A stretch of DNA of 32,459 bases from Scytonema sp. UIC 10036 (GTDB lineage Bacteria > Cyanobacteriota > Cyanobacteriia > Cyanobacteriales > Nostocaceae), in the NCBI RefSeq assembly GCF_009725235.1, contig NZ_WJFC01000153.1, positions 1 to 32,459 on the forward strand. Reading direction: 5' to 3'. The position numbers and the translations under genes were made by a program. The notes beneath the pieces are model-generated. The model saw only the letters and a list, made by a program, of their open reading frames with translations, was not told the DNA's origin and made no database searches. Positions 1-6,776 of this stretch are shown here, piece after piece. The stretch's first letter is position 1, and each line of letters starts with the position of its first letter.

Positions 1-98
1 TGTTAGTTGTTAGTGGATAGTGGATAGTTGTTAGTGGATAGTGGATAGTTGTTAGTGGATAGTGGTTAGTTGTTAGTTGTTAGTGGATAGTTGTTAGT
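1..98. repeat. Heptamer tandem array (STRR type)
   Basis: Fourteen consecutive 7-bp units of form NNNTAGT (TGTTAGT, GGATAGT, GGTTAGT variants) fill the first 98 bases. STRRs of this kind are established for heterocystous cyanobacteria. The array may continue beyond the window's left edge. Confidence 0.9.
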
Positions 99-115
99 CG
101 CTCAAAAATATCACC

Positions 116-163
116 AACCACCAACCACCAACCACTAACCATTAACCACTAACCATTAACAAT
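116..163. repeat. Second heptamer array, opposite orientation
   Basis: About seven units of ACCAACC, ACTAACC and ATTAACC. These are the reverse complement of the GGTTAGT-type units in 1-98, so the two arrays face each other across a short spacer and could fold into a long imperfect hairpin just upstream of the carbonic anhydrase gene. Confidence 0.85.
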
Positions 164-267
164 TTATTAAACCGTTAGATACTAACTCTCGCACCCTCAG
201 AGATTTTGGTATGTTCCAGCCAACAGCCAAGCTGTTTTGGGTTGGATTCATTTACCGAGAAAGATTG

Positions 268-993
268 ATGAGTCGAATTAATGGATTTGTAGGACGTCGT
301 AATTTCTTGCTGGGTGCAGCTGGCTTTGCCACAGCTGGTAGCTTAATTTGGTATCAACAACAAACTTCCATACTACAAGCAGACGGTGCAGATGCAAATC
401 CAGTGAATCCCCATCCAGTCACAGCTACAGAAGCTTTAAAGCGATTGCTGGAGGGTAACCAACGATTTGTAGAGCAAAAGCGTAAATATCCCGACCAATC
501 AATGAAACGCGTGCAATCGCTGGCAAAAGGTCAGTATCCTTTTGCATCCGTATTAGGTTGTGCAGATTCTAGAGTTCCGGCGGAAATTATCTTTGACCAA
601 GGGCTTGGGAATCTATTTGTGGTGCGTGTTGCAGGGAATGTCGCCAGTGATATGGCTATAGGAAGCTTAGAATACGCTACATCAGTTTTGGGTTCCCAAC
701 TCATAGTCGTTTTAGGTCACAAAAAATGCGGCGCTGTTATGGAAGCACTGCAAGAGAAGCCAGCACCTGGTAGGATTAGCTACATTGTTGAGGGAATCAG
801 ACCAGCTGTCGCAAGAGTTAGGCTCAGTAAGGGTGATGTTCGGGAGAATGCGATCGCAGCCAACATTAAGTATCAGGTGGAAAAACTACAGAGTAAATCG
901 ACGATTTTGGCTAACCTTATCCAGAAGGGAAAATTGCAAGTTGTAGGTGCTTGTTACGATGTTGTTACTGGTAAGGTGTCTGTTACAACATAA
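268..993 (+). CDS. Beta-class carbonic anhydrase with Tat signal
   Basis: Zinc enzyme interconverting CO2 and bicarbonate. The frame is open from 211, but ATG 268 (GAGA upstream) gives a protein starting with a twin-arginine signal: RR at residues 10-11 followed by NFLLGAAGFA and a hydrophobic stretch, which predicts export to the periplasm or thylakoid lumen. The beta-CA core is complete: CADSR (C98, D100, R102), an FVVRVAGN segment, and GHKKCG (H151, C154) supply the zinc ligands and the catalytic Asp-Arg dyad. The length of 241 aa suits an exported beta-CA, and the Synechocystis exported beta-CA EcaB is a plausible relative (inference). It stands alone, with repeat arrays on both sides. 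Confidence 0.9.
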   Translation: MSRINGFVGRRNFLLGAAGFATAGSLIWYQQQTSILQADGADANPVNPHPVTATEALKRLLEGNQRFVEQKRKYPDQSMKRVQSLAKGQYPFASVLGCADSRVPAEIIFDQGLGNLFVVRVAGNVASDMAIGSLEYATSVLGSQLIVVLGHKKCGAVMEALQEKPAPGRISYIVEGIRPAVARVRLSKGDVRENAIAANIKYQVEKLQSKSTILANLIQKGKLQVVGACYDVVTGKVSVTT

Positions 994-1017
994 TATTACT
1001 GTAGACTTTCTCGTAGA

Positions 1018-1032
1018 GTGGGCAATGCCCAC
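1018..1032. other. Short GC-rich palindrome after the carbonic anhydrase gene
   Basis: GTGGGCAATGCCCAC: a 6-bp stem with a 3-base loop, 25 bases past the stop codon. No T-run follows, so I call it a possible 3'-end hairpin and not a confident terminator. Confidence 0.4.
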
Positions 1033-1052
1033 CTTACACTACTTAAATTTTT

Positions 1053-1160
1053 TATAGCCTTTCTCAGTCTAATGAGGTACATCCCCCTTTCATCCCCCCT
1101 TAGTAAGGGGGGATGAAAGGGGGGTAATTTTTGTACCTCACTAGGTTGAAATTTGCTATA
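1053..1160. repeat. C/G-rich palindromic dispersed repeat, copy 1
   Basis: A 108-bp element starting TATAGCCTTTCTCAG and ending TTGAAATTTGCTATA, with short inverted ends (TATAGC/GCTATA). The centre, 1083-1123, is an almost perfect palindrome: a 20-bp stem with CCCCC, TTTCAT and CCCCCC blocks around one central base. Copies 2 and 3 lie at 19193-19338 and 32353-32459. It carries no ORF, so it is a non-autonomous MITE-like or REP-like repeat. Confidence 0.85.
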
Positions 1161-1289
1161 TAAAAAATTTAGGATTTTTATAGATGTACTTAAACTGTTG
1201 CAATATTAAAACGTACAAAATCATTTTTAAGTTGCTGAAAATCTGCTTTTAGTTACTACTATTGAGAGATATACCCTAAATGTTTTCTA

Positions 1290-2513
1290 ATGCCCAGACA
1301 ATCCATTCCCCGCATAGAATATCTAAGAGTCAAAAACTACCGAGCACTGCGTGACTTAGAACTCAAAGGAATGACTCCCCTCACTGTATTCTTAGGACCC
1401 AATGGCAGTGGTAAATCAACCATTTTTGATGTTTTCGCCTTTTTATCAGAATCTTTTACGGTCGGCTTGCGTAGAGCCTGGGACAAACGCGGACGCTTTA
1501 GAGAACTCCGAACACGGGGTGCTGATGGACCTGTTGTCATTGAATTAAAATATCGTGAAAAGCCTGGTTTACCTATCATTACTTATTATCTAGCTATTGA
1601 CGAAGGACCTAAAGGACCATTAGTAGCAGAGGAATGGTTGCAGTGGAGAAGAGGCCAGACTGGCAAACCTTTTAAATTTCTTGACTTTCAAGAAGGTGCA
1701 GGACGAGTCATTACAGGCGAAAGACCAGACGAACAAGATGAAAGAGTATTTGAGGAGCTAAACTCTTCTGACCTGCTTGCTGTTAGTACTTTGGGACAAT
1801 TTTCTAAACACCCTCGTGTCAGCGCATTACGTAATTTTATTAGTGGCTGGTATCTTTCCTACTTAACAGCAGACAACGCCCGCAGTATTCCAGAAGCAGG
1901 ACCTCAGGAAAGATTATCACCTACAGGAGATAATTTACCTAATGTCATTCAATATCTCAAAGAACAATATCCTGAACGGTTGGAACATATTCTTAATACT
2001 TTATCCCGTCGCGTTCCCCGTTTAGAAAGAGTAGATGCAGAAATGATGCAAGATGGGCGGTTATTGCTGCAAATTAAAGATGCTCCTTTTCAGCAACCTA
2101 TACTTGCTAAATTTGCCTCAGATGGCACACTCAAAATGTTGGCATATCTAACTGTATTGTATGACCCAGAACCACCTCAACTTATTGGAATTGAAGAACC
2201 AGAAAATTATCTACACCCGCGTTTATTGCCAGAATTAGCAGAAGAATGTCGGGCAGCTTCAGCTAACACTCAATTAATGGTAACAACCCATTCCCCCTTC
2301 TTTACTGATGCTCTCAAATCAGAAGAACTGTGGGTATTGTACCGGGATGAACAAGGTTATACACAAGCAAAACGAACTGCGGATATGCGGGGAATTAAAG
2401 AGTTTATGGAACAGGGAGCTACTTTAGGATCGTTATGGATGGAAGACTATTTTGAAGTAGGCAATCCCTTAATCAATTCTGGTGGACAAAAGAATAAAAT
2501 TAGGAGCAACTAA
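1290..2513 (+). CDS. AAA/ABC-type ATPase (COG4637/AAA_21-like), partner of DUF4276
   Basis: A 407-aa SMC/RecF-like P-loop ATPase. Visible motifs are Walker A GPNGSGKS at residues 36-43, a signature-like [10 protein letters not shown] at 275-284, Walker B LIGIEEPE at 298-305 and the switch histidine in TTHSP at 332-336. The sequence between them is helical and charged. There is no membrane segment, so it should be cytoplasmic. It is directly followed, with translational coupling, by a DUF4276 gene. Known ATPase/TOPRIM systems (OLD, Gabija GajA, PARIS AriA/AriB) share this ATPase type, so a nuclease or defence role is plausible but inferred. Confidence 0.85.
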   Translation: MPRQSIPRIEYLRVKNYRALRDLELKGMTPLTVFLGPNGSGKSTIFDVFAFLSESFTVGLRRAWDKRGRFRELRTRGADGPVVIELKYREKPGLPIITYYLAIDEGPKGPLVAEEWLQWRRGQTGKPFKFLDFQEGAGRVITGERPDEQDERVFEELNSSDLLAVSTLGQFSKHPRVSALRNFISGWYLSYLTADNARSIPEAGPQERLSPTGDNLPNVIQYLKEQYPERLEHILNTLSRRVPRLERVDAEMMQDGRLLLQIKDAPFQQPILAKFASDGTLKMLAYLTVLYDPEPPQLIGIEEPENYLHPRLLPELAEECRAASANTQLMVTTHSPFFTDALKSEELWVLYRDEQGYTQAKRTADMRGIKEFMEQGATLGSLWMEDYFEVGNPLINSGGQKNKIRSN

Positions 2514-2514
2514 T

Positions 2515-3126
2515 TTGCACATTGAGGTTTTAGTTGAAGAGCTATCGATGAAAGAAGCTCTCCAAAATTTACTACCTAAAATCTTGGGAGAAGTTAACAG
2601 TTTTGATATTCATCCTTACCAAGGTAAACGCGATTTACTATCCAAATTACCTCAACGTTTAAAAGGATACAAATCTTGGTTGCCAGACGATTACCGAATT
2701 GTAGTTTTGGTTGATGAAGACCGGGAAGATTGTAAGGCCTTAAAGGAAAAATTGGAAGGAATAGCTCTTGATGTAGGCTTTAGCACTAAGAAGTCCGTTA
2801 GTACAGGTCAGCAATTCCAAGTTCTTAATAGAATAGCCATCGAAGAACTAGAATCATGGTTTTTTGGAGATATGGATGCTCTCATTAATGCTTATCCTAA
2901 AGTATCATCCAATATAAAAAATCAAGCAAAATATCGCGATCCAGACGCTATTACAGGCGGTACTTGGGAAGCTCTAGAAAAAGTGCTACAAACAGCAGGC
3001 TATCATAAAGGAGGTATAGAAAAGACAAGAGCAGCGCGAGAAATATCGCTACATATGAACCCATCAAATAATCGTTCTAGAAGTTTCCAAATATTCTACG
3101 ATGGCTTGTTAAAAATAATAGCATGA
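2515..3126 (+). CDS. DUF4276 family protein, TOPRIM-like
   Basis: A 203-aa partner of the preceding ATPase. The frame is open from GTG 2482, inside the ATPase gene, but TTG 2515 is preferred: AGGAG lies at 2502-2506, 8 bases upstream, and the product then starts MHIEVLVEE as expected for the family. An N-terminal strand with acidic E8/E9 and a later strand VVLVDED (D67, D69) match the Glu ... DxD layout of TOPRIM nucleases; that reading is mine. The IEELESWFFGD segment is also acidic. With the TTG start the gene begins 1 base after the ATPase stop, so the two are translationally coupled. Confidence 0.8.
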   Translation: MHIEVLVEELSMKEALQNLLPKILGEVNSFDIHPYQGKRDLLSKLPQRLKGYKSWLPDDYRIVVLVDEDREDCKALKEKLEGIALDVGFSTKKSVSTGQQFQVLNRIAIEELESWFFGDMDALINAYPKVSSNIKNQAKYRDPDAITGGTWEALEKVLQTAGYHKGGIEKTRAAREISLHMNPSNNRSRSFQIFYDGLLKIIA

Positions 3127-3189
3127 GCACGTAGCATCGCAGAGCGCTCTGTGAAGCCATTCTTTTGTAAATCAATTGGACAACCACTC

Positions 3190-3654
3190 GTGAATCTCAA
3201 CCTCAAGCCACAACACCTCCAAACCATCTACTCACAAGCCGAAACCACTTATCCAGAAGAGTGCTGCGGTCTGCTGTTAGGTTCCCGAACCGACAAAAAC
3301 AAAACAGTACTAGAAGTCATACCAACAGAAAATGCTTGGTCAGAGACATCAGACCCCTTTGGAGATAGTACAGCAACCAAACAACGAAGGTACACGATCG
3401 CACCCCAAGTCATGCTGCAAGTGCAAAAAGATGCACGCGATCGCAATCTTAACATCATAGGTATTTATCACTCCCACATCAACAATCCAGCACATCCCTC
3501 AGAATTTGACCGTCAGCTAGCTTGGCAAGAATACTCATATGTCATTGTCTCCGTCATAAATGGCAAAGCGGTTGACATAAAAAGTTGGATATTAGACGAT
3601 AATCATCAATTTCAGCCAGAAGCAATGGAAACAGGGAGTCCCAAAGAAGAATAA
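3190..3654 (+). CDS. JAMM/MPN (Mov34, M67) family metallopeptidase
   Basis: A 154-aa zinc-dependent isopeptidase-like protein. It has the full JAMM signature H-x-H-x7-S-x2-D (H94, H96, S104, D107) and the upstream glutamate in PEECCG (about E24). GTG 3190 is preferred because the product then starts MNLNLKPQHL, close to family starts; the frame stays open to GTG 3151, which would add 13 residues. The gene lies about 95 bp upstream of a MoeB/ThiF-rhodanese gene in the same direction. JAMM proteins of this type cleave C-terminal extensions from ubiquitin-like sulfur carriers, which fits the neighbour (inference). Confidence 0.85.
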   Translation: MNLNLKPQHLQTIYSQAETTYPEECCGLLLGSRTDKNKTVLEVIPTENAWSETSDPFGDSTATKQRRYTIAPQVMLQVQKDARDRNLNIIGIYHSHINNPAHPSEFDRQLAWQEYSYVIVSVINGKAVDIKSWILDDNHQFQPEAMETGSPKEE

Positions 3655-3749
3655 TTGTAATGTTTTATGCACCAGTCTTCACTCACCACTCCCCAATGTC
3701 ACACAATTTTCGATAGGATAATAAGTCCGCGCTTCCTCATCAAACTGTT

Positions 3750-4922
3750 ATGCTTAATCCCAATCTGGATGAAGTCCAGCTAACAAGAGAAGAATACGAA
3801 AGGTACTCCCGCCACCTCATTTTGCCGGAAGTGGGACTGGAAGGACAAAAACGCCTGAAAGCTGCTAGTGTTTTGTGTATCGGTACTGGTGGCTTGGGTT
3901 CGCCACTGCTATTGTATTTAGCAGCCGCAGGGATCGGACGCATCGGTATAGTTGATTTCGATGTTGTTGATACCTCCAATCTGCAACGCCAAGTCATTCA
4001 CGGTACGTCTTGGGTTGGTAAACCCAAGATTGAATCAGCAAAAGCTCGCATCCAAGAGATCAATCCCCACTGTCAGGTAGATTTATATGAAACTCGCTTG
4101 ACTTCGGAAAATGCTCTCGATATTATCAGACCCTACGATATTGTCGTAGACGGTACTGATAACTTTCCAACACGATATTTGGTCAATGATGCTTGTGTAT
4201 TGTTAGATAAACCCAACGTTTACGGTTCTATTTTCCGTTTTGAAGGACAAGCTACAGTCTTTAACTACGAGGGTGGACCGAACTACCGCGACCTTTATCC
4301 AGAACCACCACCACCAGGAATGGTTCCTTCTTGTGCAGAAGGCGGTGTACTGGGAATTTTACCAGGGATCGTTGGTGTTATCCAAGCTACGGAAACTGTC
4401 AAAATTATTCTTGGTAACGGGACTACTTTAAGCGGGCGATTATTGCTGTACAATGCCCTAGACATGAAGTTCCGGGAATTGAAGTTGCGTCCCAACCCAA
4501 TTCGCCCGGTCATTGAAAAACTCATAGACTACGAGCAATTCTGCGGTATCCCACAAGCCAAAGCACAAGAGGAGAAACAGCAGATGGAAATACCAGAAAT
4601 GACAGTGCAAGAGTTGAAGGAATTGCTAGATAGCAGCGCAAAAGATTTTGTGTTGCTAGATGTCCGCAATCCTCACGAATACGAAATAGCCAAAATACCC
4701 GGTTCTGTTTTAATACCGTTACCAGAGATTGAAAACGGTGAAGGAGTCACTAAAGTACGAGAATTGGTGAACGGTCATCGATTGATCGCCCATTGTAAAT
4801 CGGGTATGCGTTCCACAAAAGCCCTCAATATCCTCAAAGAAGCAGGAATTGAGGGGACAAATGTAAAAGGTGGTATTCTTGCTTGGAGTAAGGAAATAGA
4901 TCCATCAGTACCGAGTTATTAA
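3750..4922 (+). CDS. moeB: MoeB/ThiF-like adenylyltransferase fused to rhodanese
   Basis: An E1-like enzyme that adenylates the C-terminus of a ubiquitin-like sulfur carrier (MoaD or ThiS type), with a C-terminal rhodanese domain that can deliver sulfur. Residues 15-260 are the E1 fold: nucleotide loop GTGGLGS 45-51, DFDVVDTSNLQRQ 69-81, candidate catalytic C195 in VPSCAEGG. The rhodanese domain (285-390) has active-site C349 in AHCKSGMRS. The CxxC zinc pairs usual in MoeB/MOCS3 are missing: the first site reads GPNYRDLYP and only C265 remains near the second. A terminator-like hairpin follows. Confidence 0.9.
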   Translation: MLNPNLDEVQLTREEYERYSRHLILPEVGLEGQKRLKAASVLCIGTGGLGSPLLLYLAAAGIGRIGIVDFDVVDTSNLQRQVIHGTSWVGKPKIESAKARIQEINPHCQVDLYETRLTSENALDIIRPYDIVVDGTDNFPTRYLVNDACVLLDKPNVYGSIFRFEGQATVFNYEGGPNYRDLYPEPPPPGMVPSCAEGGVLGILPGIVGVIQATETVKIILGNGTTLSGRLLLYNALDMKFRELKLRPNPIRPVIEKLIDYEQFCGIPQAKAQEEKQQMEIPEMTVQELKELLDSSAKDFVLLDVRNPHEYEIAKIPGSVLIPLPEIENGEGVTKVRELVNGHRLIAHCKSGMRSTKALNILKEAGIEGTNVKGGILAWSKEIDPSVPSY

Positions 4923-4934
4923 AATCAACCACCA

Positions 4935-4994
4935 GACGCAAAGGACGCCAATAACTCCTTAGCGCCTTTGCGTCTTTGCGTGAGCTTTTTTATT
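4935..4994 (+). terminator. Rho-independent-type hairpin after moeB
   Basis: GACGCAAAGGACGC (4935-4948) pairs with GCGCCTTTGCGTC (4962-4974) with one bulged base; GCTTTTTTATTT follows. It is made of the dispersed CGCAAAGACGCAAAG repeat also seen near 12760 and 30400. The T-run ends only 7 bases before the next start codon. Confidence 0.65.
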
Positions 4995-5000
4995 TAGAAA

Positions 5001-6200
5001 ATGGAAAACAACACGGGAACCACAGCACAACCGCGCATTTTATGGTTGCAAGTCTGCAGTTTGGCAGGAGTGCAGGGGGCAATTACGCTGAGTTGGCTGA
5101 TTTATGCGTTGTACTTGCCCCGACTGTTGGCAGGATTTGGGTTTCCTGAATTTTTAGCAGTATGGGTGCTGATTGTGGAGAATGCCTTAGCAGTGGTGAT
5201 GGAACCACTATTTGGTGCCCTTTCCGATAAAGCTAAGCATCGAATAGGAAGAAGTTTTCCCTTCATTTCAGTTGGTGTGATTCTCTCATCAGCATTTTTT
5301 ATTGTAATTCCAACTTTGACAGTTTTTTTTCCACCTTCTGATGTCACGCGTATTATTTTGCTATTAGTCACGATCTCATGGGCAATGGCAATGACTGTAT
5401 TTCGCAGTCCGGCGATCGCACTTTTAGGAAGATATGCTAAACCAGATGAGTTACCCTTAGCAGGAAGTGTGCTGACTTTGGCAGGAGGAATCATTGGTGC
5501 TTTCCGACCTATTGCCAGTCAGTTTATTTTAGGTTTGGGACCAATGCTAACATTTGGCATTGGTTCGTTTGTTTTGCTAGCCGCATCTACAATATTAAGA
5601 TTTTTTAATCCTATAGAGAACCCTGTTGAGCGCTCCCAGACAAGGGCAACACCAGGAGAATTGCCACGGGCTTTAGCGTTGATTCTAGGAACAGGTGTTG
5701 GTGTAGCATGGGGTTCTCGACTGTTCGTGGATGCCTTAGGCAAGCTGTTAAAAATTCAACTGAATACTCAGAACATTGATGGCATGATGTTTATCATTAA
5801 CCTTGCTTTAGCTTTTGCTGCGCTACCAGCAGGAGCGTTGGCGGTAAAGATAGGCAATCGCAAGGCAATGCTTGGTGGTATTGGTGCGATCGTTTTTTTG
5901 ATGATAATACTGTTTTTTATAGGAGCACAGATGCCTCTTGTACTGCTTGGAGTCTGTGCATTTAGCGTAATTATCAATGGTGCAATTCCCTTTGCTTTGG
6001 GGTTAGTACCTCCTGCGTGGGGAGGATTGGGAGTTGGGATGTATTTTGCAGGCTTTGGTTTGACAGGTAGTTTGTTTGGGCTGGTGTTTCCAAAACCGCA
6101 AGAGATTGCGCCTGTGGTAGGGGTTGTTGGCGGCGTAATAGCTTTTTTGGTAGCGGGTGGCTGTGTTGTTTTGAGTTATAAAGGGCTGCGTACCTCCTAA
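5001..6200 (+). CDS. MFS transporter, SLC45/GPH-like
   Basis: A 399-aa polytopic inner-membrane protein with about 11-12 hydrophobic helices. The loop GALSDKAKHRIGRSFPF (residues about 73-89) between helices 2 and 3 is an MFS motif A of the kind found in SLC45 and glycoside-pentoside symporters. The substrate cannot be read from sequence. ATG 5001 lies just after a terminator-like hairpin and lacks a clear Shine-Dalgarno, so it may depend on read-through or a weak promoter. The stop codon (6198-6200) lies inside a 9-bp direct repeat that flanks a MITE-like element. Confidence 0.85.
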   Translation: MENNTGTTAQPRILWLQVCSLAGVQGAITLSWLIYALYLPRLLAGFGFPEFLAVWVLIVENALAVVMEPLFGALSDKAKHRIGRSFPFISVGVILSSAFFIVIPTLTVFFPPSDVTRIILLLVTISWAMAMTVFRSPAIALLGRYAKPDELPLAGSVLTLAGGIIGAFRPIASQFILGLGPMLTFGIGSFVLLAASTILRFFNPIENPVERSQTRATPGELPRALALILGTGVGVAWGSRLFVDALGKLLKIQLNTQNIDGMMFIINLALAFAALPAGALAVKIGNRKAMLGGIGAIVFLMIILFFIGAQMPLVLLGVCAFSVIINGAIPFALGLVPPAWGGLGVGMYFAGFGLTGSLFGLVFPKPQEIAPVVGVVGGVIAFLVAGGCVVLSYKGLRTS

Positions 6201-6201
6201 G

Positions 6202-6386
6202 TCAATACTGCAAGTGACTCGAATTTTTGTAAGTTGGGCTTTCTCCGTAGAGAAACGCAACAAATGTCTGTAAATGTTGGGTTTCGTTCCTCAAACGCCA
6301 CTTCACTCAACTCTAGGAACCAGAGCACGTGAATGGCTCCCCAACCTACGTGTTTTTGTATTTTTAGGTTTAACCGACAAGTATTG
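6202..6386. mobile_element. 185-bp MITE-like element with 9-bp direct repeats
   Basis: The element starts TCAATACTGCAAG and ends ACAAGTATTG, giving imperfect terminal inverted repeats (CAATACT/AGTATTG). CCTCCTAAG occurs immediately on both sides (6193-6201 and 6387-6395), the pattern of a target-site duplication. The interior holds the GTTGGGTTTCGTTCCTCAA block that recurs at about 12905, 22640, 29740 and 30475. No ORF, so non-autonomous. Confidence 0.8.
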
Positions 6387-6511
6387 CCTCCTAAGTAATA
6401 AGTAATATTACTTTACATACTTCTTTTGACAGCAAACAAATCATCTTTTGTAACTAAGTCTTAACCCTTAGAATCGTCTGTTTAGGAGATATCTTGTGCT
6501 CAAAAAAGTTA

Positions 6512-6517
6512 TATACT
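6512..6517 (+). promoter_or_regulatory. Possible -10 box for the 23-aa peptide gene
   Basis: TATACT, 50 bases upstream of the small ORF. No good -35 box sits at the standard distance (TTGTGC at 6494 is too close), so this is a weak call. Confidence 0.3.
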
Positions 6518-6566
6518 GATAGTATAAAAATGTTCTTATGACTATCCCAATAAGGAGGATCTTCAT

Positions 6567-6638
6567 ATGCTTGCTGTTGTTGCTTTCTTCGCTGCTTATG
6601 CTGCTCTATCTGCATACTTCATCTCAATTGTTGAGTAG
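6567..6638 (+). CDS. 23-residue single-span membrane peptide, unknown
   Basis: ATG 6567 follows a strong Shine-Dalgarno (AAGGAGGA, 6552-6559; spacing 7). The product starts MLAVVAFFAAYAAL and ends SIVE; residues 2-21 form one hydrophobic helix with a single acidic residue near the end. Small one-helix proteins are common in cyanobacterial photosystem, cytochrome b6f and NDH-1 complexes. The first residues resemble PetL, but the peptide is shorter and lacks PetL's basic tail, so I do not name it. It lies alone between a MITE and a convergent gene. Confidence 0.55.
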   Translation: MLAVVAFFAAYAALSAYFISIVE

Positions 6639-6776
6639 TGCAATAAAACCCTGCTCCCTTGTATCGAATGTCATAGGATTGTACCCGTACTTGCTCTTAA
6701 TGCTATCTTAATTATTGAGATTGGAAATAGCATCAGTAGACATTAGATTAAGGAAGCAAGGTTTGATATATTGTCT

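Noticed and set aside
5102..5494. Minus-strand 130-codon ORF
   Set aside because: Mirror frame of the MFS transporter, which has clear membrane helices and an MFS motif.
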